The notes under the pieces were generated by a model. It was not told the origin of the DNA and made no database searches. It saw only the letters and a program-made list of their open reading frames with translations. 64,000 nt of DNA, taken from positions 434,001 to 498,000 of the forward strand of contig JAFEUB010001529.1 in the NCBI GenBank assembly GCA_024529925.1, read 5' to 3'. The stretch comes from Ophthalmolycus amberensis (taxonomy: Eukaryota > Chordata > Actinopteri > Perciformes > Zoarcidae). The position numbers were made by a program, and so were the translations under genes. Below are positions 1 through 12,087 of the stretch, in pieces (position 1 is the first letter of the stretch; each line of letters opens with the position of its first letter).

Positions 1-1349
1 CAGCACCTGCACCTCTTTTAGGCATCTGATCACGTTCCTCTCTGCCTCCCTGAGCTATGATATGTCCTCTTTCCATGCCCTGCCTCAATTTTTAAAATAT
101 AAAAGGTTCTCCGAAGACTGGTCTCTTTTTATTCAGCCATCGATGGAGATGAGGCTGTGTTGGATTGTCGCAGTGTTTGGCCCAGATTGTGCCACTTAAG
201 GACAGCTGCATTAGAAATCATCATGATGTAGTAGTCTGCTCTACAAAGCCAAACAGGGAAATGAAAAAAAAATGGTCAAGGTCAAGACAAGTGCCTGGAA
301 TTCATTTGAATGAAAAATATAGCTATTAAACAACATGTACTTGTTATTCTCCATAACCCACAATTTAGTTTTTAATCTGCTAGGTTTAACTTCCCAATGG
401 TACACTGGAAGGTCATATATTACTGTTAGCCATTAACACTTCCCTGCTTTTGGAATAAAAAGGCCTGATTGGCCTACCATGATATTTATACCCTAACCAA
501 CCCATCCAACGAGTACTAGCCAATCAGCAGAGTAGGGCGGGTCATAACTTTTGCCAATTTAGAGCAAAAGATGTCTTACGAGGGTGGCCTTTCTTGAGTC
601 TTGTCAGCATAGCCAGGCTGCCAAGCAACCAGCGGATTTTTGGCTGAGAGCAGCTGAGAAACTCTCTGGAGTCTCTGCTGTTTCTAGAGCTGTTTCCTGT
701 CTTTATGATTATTATACAGATATATAAATGGTATCAATCGTCTCATCTACCTCTTTGCAAGAACACTAATAAGTGTATTTCCCACTCTCAAACCCGTGGT
801 GGTTTATTGTGTTGTGCACTGTACAGTGAAAAAGAGTTTCCCATTTGAAATTCATTATCATCATCCTGTGAACCTGAATTTGCTTTTGACCGGCAAACCA
901 GTTGTTGACAACACCCTGGACATTAGTGTACACATCCAATCAATCAACAGAGGAAATTGATTAGATGCGATGATTCAGCACTTCCTTTGTGTTGTCCTTT
1001 GTTCTGTGACAGTAATGTCAGACATGTTGACCTTGTACAGACAGGGGGGGGGGGGAAGTTTCATTTGTTCAGAGCAACTTTCTAAAGGACAATTGAGCAC
1101 AGCTTTTGATGGACACAGTGTCAGAACCCTGTAATTTGTGGTGACTTTCTGTCTTATTTTCAACCATCAAATGAAGTGCATTGAGGGGGTGTTCTTCAAA
1201 TTCCACAAAGCGTCAAAAGGGAAAACCTGTTCATGTGTTAAAAGAGTTTGTTCTCAAGTTCAACTACTAGAATGAGGCTGAGTTGTCCCTTTTTCTGTGA
1301 CAGTGAAAGGATTGTCTATGTGTTCCTCCTTGTCTGTTAGGGCTACAGG
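1..1349. other. intergenic, no gene recognised
   Basis: I see no coding exon. The stretch is AT-rich with many stops in all frames. A G homopolymer sits near 1044-1056. Around 515-545 a CCAAT-type box lies close to a GGGCGGG box, but no transcript is visible next to them, so I do not call a promoter. Confidence 0.5.
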
Positions 1350-1996
1350 GTTTCAGCTGCAGCTGATTCAGAACGCTGCAGCTCGAGTCCTCACTAAGAC
1401 CAGGAGGGTGGATCACATCACTCCAGTTCTGATGTCTTTGCACTGGCTTCCAGTGAACAAATAATTTACTTTAAATCCTGCTGTTGGTTTATAAAGCACT
1501 GAATGGTTTAGGGCCAAAATACATCTCTGATCTGCTGCTACCTTATGAACCATCCCGACCCCTCAGGTCGTCTGGGACCGGTCTACTTTCTGTTCCCAGA
1601 GTCAGAACTAAACATGGAGAAGCAGCGTTCAGTTTCTCTGCTCCACATATCTGGAACAAAGTCCCAGAAAGCTGCAGGTCTGCTGAGACCCTCAGCTCCT
1701 TTAAATCAAGATTGAAGACTTTTCTGTTTGCTGCTGCCTTTAATTGAACCACATTCAATTAATATATTAATCAATTTCCTGCATTTCTGCATTTTACTAC
1801 TGTATTTCATTTCTTACACTGTTTTTTAATGTTTTAATGACTGTTTTCATTGTTTCAATGAATGTTCTTAATTGTTTTTAAATCTCCTTTTCTTTTGCCT
1901 TATGTTTTGATGCTTTTAATGTTTTTATGTGAAGCACTTTGAATTACCTTGTTGTTGGAATGTGCTATACAAATAAACTTGCCTTGCCTTGCCTTT
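1350..1996 (+). mobile_element. 5'-truncated LINE (L2-type) 3' end, copy 1
   Basis: This is the last part of a non-LTR retrotransposon reverse transcriptase ORF plus its 3' UTR. The reading frame shows LQLIQNAAARVLTKTRRVDH, then ALNGLGPKYISDLLLPYEPS and FSAPHIWNKVPESCRSAETL, ending at FLFAAAFN with a stop near 1747. The 3' end finishes in short TTGCC-type tandem repeats (about 1978-1996), as expected for L2-like elements. Near 1455-1475 an in-frame stop and length change break the ORF, so this copy is dead. A closely similar, less damaged copy lies at 60730-61568. Assignment to a LINE is firm; the L2 clade is inferred from ORF motifs and tail. Confidence 0.85.
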
Positions 1997-2064
1997 TTAC
2001 GTTCTCCTTTAGTGCTACTGTTGGAGTCATAATCAGGCAGCAACGCCTCGGTTCTAAAAAGTGA

Positions 2065-2465
2065 AGCCAGTGTCGAGGTGTCATTCTTTCTAAAGGTCAT
2101 CGACCCCTCTGGTTATGAAAAGTAGTCAGATTGTATAGAAGTCTATGGGAAAATGAACCTACTTCTCACTTGATTTATTACCTCAGTAAACATTGAAAAC
2201 ATGCTTTTTGTCTCAATAACTAGTTTCAAGTCTTCTTCAATACAGTTGTATTGTTCATGTTATGTTCATTTATCAAATTATGGTCCATTTAGAGTCAAAT
2301 GGGCCATAAAGCAGGGTAGTGCTTTAGGGCGGAGCCACCTTTTGATTGGCAGGTTGCTACCACAAAGTTTTCAGGTCTGTGAGTTGTCTGTATTTTTGTC
2401 TTAGAACTTAAACCTTTTTAAATTCTTCGGTTCATGAAATTGAATTGTAACCTGTTTGCTCGCAG
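2065..2465 (+). repeat. composite interspersed element, copy A (partial)
   Basis: This non-coding repeat is shared with 11580-12087 (reverse strand) and with 60490-60730 plus 61600-61700. Shared blocks include GTTTCAAGTCTTCTTCAATA, a block about a tract reading CATAAAGCAGGGTA, and a block following TTGATTGGCAGG. Copy A starts directly after the LINE tail. I see no ORF; the class is unknown, possibly a SINE or MITE. Confidence 0.7.
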
Positions 2466-5400
2466 CATAATGGATCCTCAGATTTTCTAAACAATGAATA
2501 ACTAATGGATAAATTAATAATGTGTTGCTTTTTCATTTTGGTCTGAAAAACATGTAGTCTGTAGCCTTACAATTTAGTTAAGTATGTACCACCTTTTCTA
2601 CCATAAAGGAACATAACGTTCCTCAGCAATGTCAGCATTTGTTCTGTAGTATATTTACCCTGACACAGATAAGACAGTGCCTCTCTCACAGCTACCCAGA
2701 ATTTTCTTTTGCTCCTCAGACCGAACCTAGATAAGATTCAGTGCTGGATTTTGTCTCCTTTGAATGGATGATTCCAAACAAAATGCTACGGGGATTCTCG
2801 GGTAATTGATAAAGCCGATCTGTAGCAGCGCTGTATCTAGAGCCCTCTTCCTTGTCGAAACAACAAACACGGACCACAATGCTGTACGTCTCATCTCATC
2901 ATCGGACCGATTGTCCTCCGATATCGTTGTCAGACTCTATGTGCTCAGCTTGTCCTGTTTGTGTAATGGAGCGTGATACAATGGGTTTGTACCTGTGATC
3001 CTTATCTGTTCATCTTACTGTGTTCAAGTTCCCACGTGGATGCAGCGTTTGACCCGAGGGCTGACGATTATAATTGAAAAAAGGGCATATTGCCGGTGGG
3101 TTTCTTCTTCTTCTTCTTAATCTCTCCATTCTGGGCACTGAGATATTGCACCGTGCATATGAGATGTTCTGGTGACTGTGTGCTAATTCGAATGCAGACA
3201 GGATGTGGCGGAGCAGGTGAAGGAGAAGTAGGCTACTCGTGGACACGGAGGTGACTGGAGGGCTCTGTGAAAAGGTCACGCGAGGCAGCTGTGTGCTCAC
3301 TGTGAAGGATAGTATATGAGACGAGGACGGAGCCAGTGACCCAGCACTCTCAGAGCGCCCTGACACGCCACGCTTTCATGCGACACAGCCTGGTTCCTGA
3401 CCTGCTTTCATCTCAGCAAAACAGCAAAACCGAATGGCTTCTTTAAAAAAAATTTTTTTTTAAAAGTTCTCCCCCCCCCAGCGTGGCCAATTCCCTTTAT
3501 TGCAGTGAGAAGCAACTTTTTGAAAGTCTTAAACTTCATTACCCAGCATAATGTGATCAAAGTAAACTCCACTCAGCCTTCTCATGCAGCAAAGATGAAG
3601 CAAATAGAGTGACACCACAGGCTCTCAGTTGGTGGGGATGGCAGCCACTTCTATACCGCAGCCAGAATTTCTTTCTTTAGATTCAGGCTGATAAATCTGG
3701 AGTATTTTTTACATCAAAACACGCCCACCGTAGCTTGAAATATAAACACACCATTGTATGGAGTAAAAAGTACATTCCCTTTCTTTAAAAAAGCCACTTA
3801 CAGATAGTTCCACGGTTACATGCATTTTTAGCCGTGACGGGCTCAGTGGTAATTAAACCAATAAATCTGGAAGTGCACCTACTGGGCTGTACAAGAGGCC
3901 GTTTGATTCTGTTGTGAGAATGGGGAAAGGACAGGGATAGGATGTTTAATAACCATGGGGATTCAATCTGTAAAGATTAGAAAGCGTTTGGTGATTTCAT
4001 TAATGAGTTGTGTTGCATTGAGTGATCAAAGTCAGAGGGGTCTCCACAGTCAACAATGGTGGAAAATGTAATTACTCTGAAAGTAATTGTTCATTCGAGC
4101 TTTGCTCCAAGGATGACTTTGAAAACATGGTGGTTGCCTGATGGCGGTCGATGCCCTTGCCTCGAGCTTTGACAGGAGTGTCAGCCTGATACAAGTCCAT
4201 GTTAACCAGTATTTATTCTTGCATTAGCACAGCTAGTGCAGTTTTGTAGGTTTTGTAACTGGAATGTAATTCTGATCAGCCAGTTTCCAGAACACTTTGT
4301 ATTGCTTCTGAGACCGAGAGGGAAGCAACAATTGATTGGGGCTGGAGCAAAAGTGCACTTCAGTGTGGCTCAGTAAGCAAACAGCGGCTTCCATTTTCAA
4401 TGAATTTATTTTCAAATGTCTGTTGAGGTTTAAAAGGACCATTAGTAAAAAGAAAATAGACTTTTTTGTGGAAACAGCGTCTTAGCTTCAGGACCCTGGG
4501 AGAGCGTTTCCCTTTGAGACAAGCTATTAATTATGATGGTGCTCTCCTGCTACCACGTAAATATTGTACCAATCAAATTACAGCATTGATATCATCATTT
4601 GGATCCAAAACATCATGTTGAGACCACTAATGTATGTGTGCTATCTGTAAAAAAATATTTTAATCTCAGTTCGACATTGAATTTCATAACTGAATGACAA
4701 TTGTTAAATTGAGTCTAGACATTAGCAATATTTATATTATTATCAATACATACGTCTGTATAGGCTACTATTATTTAAAACACGTGAAAGGATCAAAAAT
4801 AAAAAGGTTTCTAAGCAATGGTGATTTCTATCATGACGCCTAGCAGTGTATTATATTGCAGATGCATGTTAAACTAGATGAATCATGCTTCATTCAAACA
4901 GAGAAAGTATCACTGCCAGTTCATTGAAGCAAAAAGCAAGAAAAGGTTCTGTATTTTGACCACTACTAAAGCATCACACAGCGTACTCAGCTGGCGTTGT
5001 CTTGCCAGGATGGTGAGGGAACACCAAGTCTCTGCATGTCAGCTCTTGGGATTGGCAGGGATTGGCGTCTGCTTAACATTATACATTAAGCACAAAAAAA
5101 TCCCCCCCCCCCCCGCCTTTCAATGCCAAATTCCCTGTGTCTCTGTATCACTGCGTTCATTGGGCATGTGGAGTACATGGACTGAAGCCTGAAAATGTGC
5201 TTGAAAGGAATCCTTTTGGCATCACAGACATGAATTTGTTCCATCTCATGAGCTACACTTGGAATATGAGTCTACGATGGCTGTGTTCTCACTCCCAATG
5301 CATCTAATACTGCAGCTTGGTCGGTGCTCCCGAACGTCTGACACCGATGCACAAAGGCACTATTTAGCGTCTGTATGGGACGGCCCAGGCTTGCAACGAA

Positions 5401-5469
5401 CCCCAATGTAAACATCCCAGTCATGTGACCTTTTGCGTCTCGTGAGCTGTTCATCACCTGACCCACCTG
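2466..5469. other. intergenic, no gene recognised
   Basis: No exon with a supportable domain is visible. The longest open frame (minus strand, about 3010-3366) is low in complexity and resembles no family I know. There are short A/T and C homopolymers at about 3447-3478 and a C tract at about 5102-5114. Confidence 0.45.
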
Positions 5470-5695
5470 GGCCTCTCGTCGCGTGAGTCATTGGTCCCTC
5501 AATACTCATGTGTCTTGTTGGTCACTCGTTAGTCACATGAGCCGTTAGTCAAGAGAGTCGCCAGTGTTGTTAGTCACGTGACCCAACTGTGTTTCTTGAC
5601 TCGTTGGTCACTCGTTGGTCACATGACTCGTTTGTCCCTCGTTAGTCACGTGAGACGCTAGTCATGTTACTCGTTAGTAAGTCAAGTTATTGTCA
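5470..5695. repeat. degenerate minisatellite rich in CACGTG/CACATG
   Basis: About 10-25 bp units built on GTTAGTCACRTGA and TCGTTGGTCACT repeat in degenerate form. CACGTG occurs at 5575-5580 and 5647-5652, and CACATG at 5534-5539 and 5620-5625. There is no ORF. Confidence 0.6.
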
Positions 5696-5759
5696 ACCAC
5701 GCTCTTTTCCCTAAACCGAACAAAGAGGTCTTGTTGCTTCAACTTAATTTAACATTGGG

Positions 5760-6200
5760 TTTTATTAAAAACAGAATGCATGTAACAATCGTGATGGCTG
5801 TTTAGAAGTGCATCATCATTGTCTTTGGCAGGTTGGATTTCTTCAGCTGCCTCAGGAAGTACATCCTCTGCTGAGCCTTCTTGGTGATGGAGCTGATGTT
5901 CAGCTCCCACTTGAGGTCCTGGGATTATGATGGAGCCCAGGAAACGGAAGGACTCCACAGCGTCGACAGGGGAGTCACACAGGGTGATAGGGGCTGGTGG
6001 GGCTGCGTTCTTCCTGAAATCCACAACCATCTCCACTGTCTTTAGAGCGTTGAGCTCCAAGTTGTTGAGACCGCACCAGGTCACCAGATGGTCAATCTCC
6101 CACCTGTAGGCGGACTCATCCCCACCAGAGATGAGTCCAATGAGGGTGGTGACTTCCGCAAACTTCAGGAGCTTGACGGACTGGTGACTGGAGGTGCAGC
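5760..6200 (-). pseudogene. decayed LINE reverse transcriptase fragment
   Basis: On the minus strand the translation contains GGDESAYRWEIDHLVTWCGL, NNLELNALKTVEMVVDFRK and VDAVESFRFLG. These are typical of the palm/thumb part of fish non-LTR retrotransposon reverse transcriptases. The normally conserved catalytic box F-A-D-D appears as F-A-E-V near 6150-6168, so the enzyme part is inactive. After FRFLG the homologous sequence continues in another frame (AQQRMYFLRQLKK near 5825-5870), which shows a frameshift. It is a dead fragment with no start or 3' tail. The LINE clade is not resolved. Confidence 0.8.
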
Positions 6201-6344
6201 TGTTGGTGTACAGGTAAATGTGAGCTGTGGACGCACAATGAGCTTGAAAACAAAAGTTACTATGAGCTAATTTTGCTTGAAGAAAATCAGCGTATTTAAT
6301 GCAGTTCATGTTCTTGCAAGATGCACTTCGTGGGACTCCACCCA

Positions 6345-6412
6345 CGTTGAGAGCTCTTATTGTAAGTCACTTTGGATAAAAGCGTCAGTTGAATAAATGC
6401 AACGTAATGCGA
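6345..6412 (+). repeat. short interspersed repeat tail
   Basis: The motif GTAAGTCACTTTGGATAAAA, followed by a GCGTCAG block and an AATGCAACGTAATG block, is a very common 3' end of fish short interspersed repeats. A related piece (GTAAGTCGCTTTGGATAA) lies near 50398. The family is not resolved. Confidence 0.55.
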
Positions 6413-9400
6413 CATCATCATCCCTCTACCCGCATGGTAGGTGCTGGTGTCTAAGATTGCATAGCTTAACAGATCAGGCCGCGGCACTGTGAACACGACG
6501 GTGTGTTATTCGTAATGACTCCTCTGTTTTGTGTTGCTTTGTAAAGCAATACAATTAATAGATTCGGGGTATCACTATGGAAACTGCACTTCCTCTGGAA
6601 TAAGGTGGAACATGCCTCAGTGACCCAGCTAATATCGCCGCATCCCAGGTGTCTTATTAAGGTTTGTCATAGAAGGGATGTCAGATTCTCCCACACAGTG
6701 TACACAGTTGACATGCACCAATTTATGGGAAGAATACCATCCAAAATATACGTGTACTATGCCAAATATAGAATTCCAATTGTACCCAGTGTATTACAGC
6801 ACCAGAAGGTTTCTGAGGCTCGTGGAGAAAAAGAGCCTCTTTATTGTAAAAAAAAAAGAAGAAAACTCCAATCCAACGATACGACATACTTTATGAAAGT
6901 AGACACACGCATTGTGGCTTAAACGGGCTTACCATGTGTTACACGGAGGGACGTTTCAGCTTTACACTAAATGGTTTTTTTTGGAGGCTTACGTACAGTA
7001 CTTTTGGCTCTCAGGGAAAATAAATCACATTTGCTGATTTTCAGCATGCCCACATTCACTAATCCTGTTTGTGTACCCTCCTGTGCTTCTTGCTGTAGTG
7101 ATTCTAATGGCACTGAAATGAAATGAAAAGTGAACAGGGAGACTTTTCGGAAGCTGCTCCATTTGGAGCTAATACAATTCAAAGTGAAGATTTTTTTTAC
7201 CTGCAGCAAGCACACAAAGAGCTCTTAGATGGCAGGAGAAACCCAATGCCCTGGCTACACTCCCCCAGTATCATCCCCTGTGTCAACAAAAAGCCTTATT
7301 AGTTGCAAAATGAGTCCTTTTGTCAAATCTCATTAGCCCTGCTGAGAACATTTAATATCACCCGTCTTGTTTTTACTCTACAAATGTAAACGGAGGAGTT
7401 TTCAATGTGCTCTCCCAACAGATTTGATAGAAATCAATGGCGCCGAACAAAAACAGTGGAGAGGTCTGCTCTCACCTCATGTTTTCCTTTCTTTCTCCTT
7501 TTTTTCCTTCTTTCTTAAAAGCAGCAGGAGAACATGATGATGATTGAGGCAGCTGTGTGTGTGTGAGTGTGTGTGTGTGTGTGTGTGCACCTGTGCAACT
7601 CAGATGACAGGCTGCATGTCTATTCCGCAGTTTTACTGCCTTGTCCCACAAAGCCACACTGAATTAATTGATTAAAATAAATTGTGAAAGTGCAAAAGGG
7701 TTCACGATGAAAGTATATGACGGCCATATCTTTAACACTCTGGAATTGGTAAAAAAGTGTCAAAAATCCCTCCAAAATACCACATGAAGAGACGCCATAG
7801 GAAAAGGCATGTCTCATATACTGCAGATATGACTAGTTCTTTGTTTCTTTTTAAGATGTTGCATCATCTAAAAAAATAAACTGGTTGAATATAACTCAGT
7901 ATCGAAATAGTTCTGGTGTCCTATTCACTTTGGAGTGACAGATTGGGATTTCAACTGTTCAACCTTGCACTGGCATTGAAATGGATTGAGTCATTCTTTT
8001 TCCTTACTCTGCAGACTCTGTTCCTCAATTGGAGAACAAGAAAATGTGACTCATCTCCTCATAATCTTTTAAGGCGCTCCAAATTACATTACAAACAAGG
8101 TCAGAGCGCATTCGGAAATAATACGATTTGGATAATAATTTTTAATCCCCCCAGCTGTTTCGACAAATGGCGTTGCTAATTTATTTTGTACGTAGGTGCT
8201 GTTCCAAATAAACAGTTCGGGGTTCGACTCTCAGTACCGGAGATTACAGGCCCCCCCCCCCCCGAAGCTTAAATTGTTGAGTTGGTCTTGAATCCGTCTG
8301 CCTGCAACTGTTAAACGGTGGAGAGACTATCTCACCCCTTACCCCCACAATGCACTTGGGTCAGGTTCATTTAGGTGTGACCGTAGGATTGGTCCCTCCG
8401 GGAGCAATTAGCTTTCGCTAAAGGATCCGGGATGGTGGGGAGCAGCGAGATGTCAAACAATGGCTTCGCCCCTCGTCAGCTAAACTGCCTGTTACCCTCG
8501 GCTCCTGAGAGGGTGAACTGCCAGCGTGTTGTGTTTTTGCGAGACTACTCCCCAGCTGCATACACTGCGGCTCAGAGTGATTTCAAACTACCCTGCTTCT
8601 CTAGTGTAATGCCATGATGGGAGGAGGCGTGTGTGTGTGTGTGTGTCTGTGTGTGCGTGACTGAATTGCTTAAGTAAAAAGCGATAAAACCATTGTGTTG
8701 TGTTCAAATCCAGTCGCCCATAAACCACAAGGTGCCTCTTTGTTAATCAAACTCTCAAACAAGCATCCCACTTGTCGTCTTTTTTTCCCCGTCCAAACCT
8801 TGACGACAGGAGACACCTCAGATCAGACCCCAAAAACTATCATCCAGCTCTCAAAGGCTGATGCAAAGTAGATGAAACTTTTCAGAAAACAATGATGCCG
8901 GTGCTCCTTCTTCAAAGTCTCATTCATCTCTGCCAGTCACCCTTCAGCGCTGTCAATTAATTCATCGCGCAGGAACAAAGCGCTCCGGATTTGTTCCTGC
9001 GATTCCAAAGGCAATGATTTCACCGGGACGCGCTCTCTTTAAGATGATAATATATATATCCCTGCTAATAGCTGCAGTTAGCGGCATTAGCATGGTGTGA
9101 GAGTAACGTCGTCTTCGACAACACTGATAAAAGTTTCGGGGGCGTGCTATGATATTCTTTTTTGTCTTTATCTGAGGCACAAAGACACCTAGTGACAGGA
9201 AAAGACCAGTTGTTATGGTTACAAGTTATGAATAGAGCTGCAAGGAGTGGAGGTGACAAGGGAGCGGGAGAGTTTCCAGGATGAAAGAAGCAGATGAAAT
9301 CCACCCCACAATCCCTCACTGCAGATCTGCTAACTTACAGGGGGGGAACATCAACGCAGGCAGACTTGGAAACGTCAGTCGACGGAAAGAAACTTGTGCC

Positions 9401-11579
9401 GCATCAATTAAAGTACGCGCAAAAAATTTAAATCGGCTGTTTTTATTCCCCGCCGCTGAGTTGCCGACTGATATCTGTGGCAAGAGCTGTGTTAAGAACT
9501 GCAGTGACGCTGCTGTTTAAAGTTTATTGTTGAAATAGAGCAGCAGTGCGATATGGACGGCTTCTCTTGTCTGCTGAGGCCTGTGTCAGCCTCTCCTGTG
9601 ATTTCTGGCATTTGTGTCACGCACATTGTTCCCTGCCCCAGTGATCCAGCACCGAGGGGCCTCCTGATACAGTCCGTAATTAGAAGCAGCTCAAGGATTT
9701 AATGAAGAGAAGAGGCGCTCACTTGATAGCAGCATGCGCTTGAGACATTGCCAGTGGCTCCGACTTCAAAGCCGGAGATACGGCTCAGCGGCAAAAGCCG
9801 GGGAAAGAGCTGTGACCAGATAACAAGTCGTGGCTTTTTTCTGTTGATTCGCTGTTTAGGTTTGCAGCCAGCGAGGGCATGGAAACGGTTGATCAGTGTG
9901 GCGTTGCGCTAACTGGGCAATGGGTGTCATCAGCAATCGAGCCACGGTTAATGATGCGAGTGGGAGGCGAGATAAAATGAGTTTCCCCCCCCCCTGCCGG
10001 TTCCCAGACGGTAACTACCGGGATCACTCCATATCGTCTACTTCAGAGCGAGCTGCCTTCCAGAAACAAACTCTGGAGGTGCTTTGTGATCAACCCCGAA
10101 AGGCTTAGAGGAGGAGGAGGAGGAGGAGGAGGAGGAGGAGGAGGATGTGTTTCAAAGTCATGTTCAACTCTCTTTGACTGTTACGAACCTAAAAAGAAAA
10201 GAAAACTGTAATTCCTCAGGAAAAGTTAAATGATATTTGCAACGTATGAATAAATATCAATGGCAGCTTTCGGGTTGTTCCAGTTTGCTCGTGAGGTAGG
10301 TAAGTATTGGTTAAGTGCTATGCTAATCACATGGTGTTGTGTGCTGGTCTGTGAGGATTAATGAAGTAGATAGTGTCTTCAGCTGCATCGCTGAAGCCAC
10401 GTATTCATTTCATATTAACTACTGTATATTCCTCCGACTTCAATCCAGCTGATAAGATGCTTTCTTTTTCATGTTGAGATGCCCTTCAAGTTGCATTGAG
10501 CTGTTTCGTAGCCCCCCTTTTGAACTGCCACATAAGATCTTTACATAGGGTATGTGCTGTACACTTGTACACACACTGACTTTAAAGCATTTTGGAGAAG
10601 GATTTAAAAAGATGAGCCGTCTTTTTTTCACACGTTTCTAGATGTGATTACAGACATGCGTGCAAAATCAGGAACACAAAAAGCGACGACAGAGGATTTC
10701 TGCTGCATTTCACAGTGTTCAAAATAGCACAAGTCACACGGTCATTATCTTTCCCGCTGGTCCTCCAGATCGTCCCTGTCGCCAAAGAAAGACCACTTGG
10801 GGTTTTCTTTAACTTTGAAGGCAAAAAGTCTGATGAAATAAAATCCTTTCTAAAACATGGAATTATCCTCCATCCAACATGATTAAGTTTGAAGAATGAC
10901 AAGTTTGGATATAGACTTTCTTAGTTGACTTTCTTTTTCTTCAGTTAGTTTAAACCAGGTCTTAAGGAATATATATATTTTATGTTCAAGACCCCATTGA
11001 GGATCATTCACACCACCTTTTAGTTCTCAGATGTTTTATTCTTCAGTTACATTGAACAACCAATACTTCATCACACAGAAAGTAGATGCACGATGCATTC
11101 ATGAGCAGCACTTCATTGATGTTTTTTTCTCTCTCTTTTGTGAGGGATGTTCATTGTCCTGTTTGAGTGCTGTAGATGAATAAACTGACTTTTTCCCCCA
11201 ATGCCAAAGTCATTGTAGATCAGAGCATCACAGGAATCAGGCTCTTGAGGAATAAATAAAGCCTTGGGGGTTCTCTCCTTTCAATCTTCTTTCAACATGT
11301 ATTGAAAGTAAAAAACAATACTTGTTTTATTAACAAAGTATTATGTCGAACACATACTGTGTTATTAAGCACTTTTACCTTCCAGAGCATTATGTCACCT
11401 GAGCAGAGCACAAAGGTCGGTTTGTGCTCTCTGGCATCATGTGTTCGGCCGTGGAAACTGGACGCCTTGTGATTTCTTTGGGGCTAAGGATGAAATGCAT
11501 TGCATATTCCACCGTCCATCTTTGAGTTAAGCTTTTGCTTAAAATGACTGCTGGACATCCGTTTGACATGAAGACTGTA
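6413..11579. other. intergenic, no gene recognised; microsatellites
   Basis: I find no exon with a recognisable product. The stretch holds GT repeats at 7553-7587 and 8628-8648, C homopolymers near 8251-8263 and 9986-9995, and a GAG array at 10108-10144. Open frames here are short and uncorroborated. Confidence 0.45.
10108..10144 (+). repeat. (GAG)n microsatellite
   Basis: About twelve uninterrupted GAG units that lie in no supportable coding frame. Confidence 0.9.
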
Positions 11580-12087
11580 AATAAGAAGTGAACGTAGTCA
11601 CGGTGACGTCACCCATTTGTTTGTGGACTGTCGTTTTGAGGCCTTGAGTTTGGCAGTTTTGACCCTCGCCATCTTGCTTTTGTATCTCGCATATTTTTTT
11701 TGCAACCAGAAGTGACACGAGAGGGCGGAGATAAGTACAACCGAAGGCTTTTTTTTCAGGCGACCAAAAAGGTTACAATTAACTTCCATGAACTGAAAAC
11801 ACACTGTGAAGGGGTTAAAGTTCAAAGACGAAAACACGCACAACTCCCAGACCGGAGAACGCAGTGGTGGCAACTGTCAATCACAAGGTAGCCACGCCCT
11901 AAAGCATACTCTGCTTTATTGTCTATTTTACTAAATGGGATCATGTTTACTAATCATGCTGTATTGAAGAAGACTTGAAACTAGAGATTGAGATCATAAA
12001 CTCATGTTTACAATGTTTATTAAGGGAATAAATCAAGTGGGAAGTAGAGTCATTTTCCCATAGACTTCTATACAATCTCACTTGCCT
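11580..12087 (-). repeat. composite interspersed element, copy B
   Basis: This is the longest of three copies of the element also seen at 2065-2465 and 60490-61700, and it lies in reverse orientation. It contains the outer block absent from copy A (a TGACGTCACCCATTTG tract at about 11605-11620 and a CCAGAAGTGACACGAGAGGG tract at about 11707) as well as the inner blocks. No ORF is convincing. The open frames at 11598-11873 and 11700-11891 are products of the repeat, not genes. Confidence 0.75.

Noticed and set aside
3010..3366. 118-residue minus-strand open frame
   Set aside because: Low-complexity Ser/Leu-rich product with no domain, no splice context and no related frame elsewhere in the window.
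8206..8250. Possible tRNA or SINE from GGTTCGACTCT
   Set aside because: Only a B-box-like match. No A-box at the right distance and no cloverleaf that I could draw.
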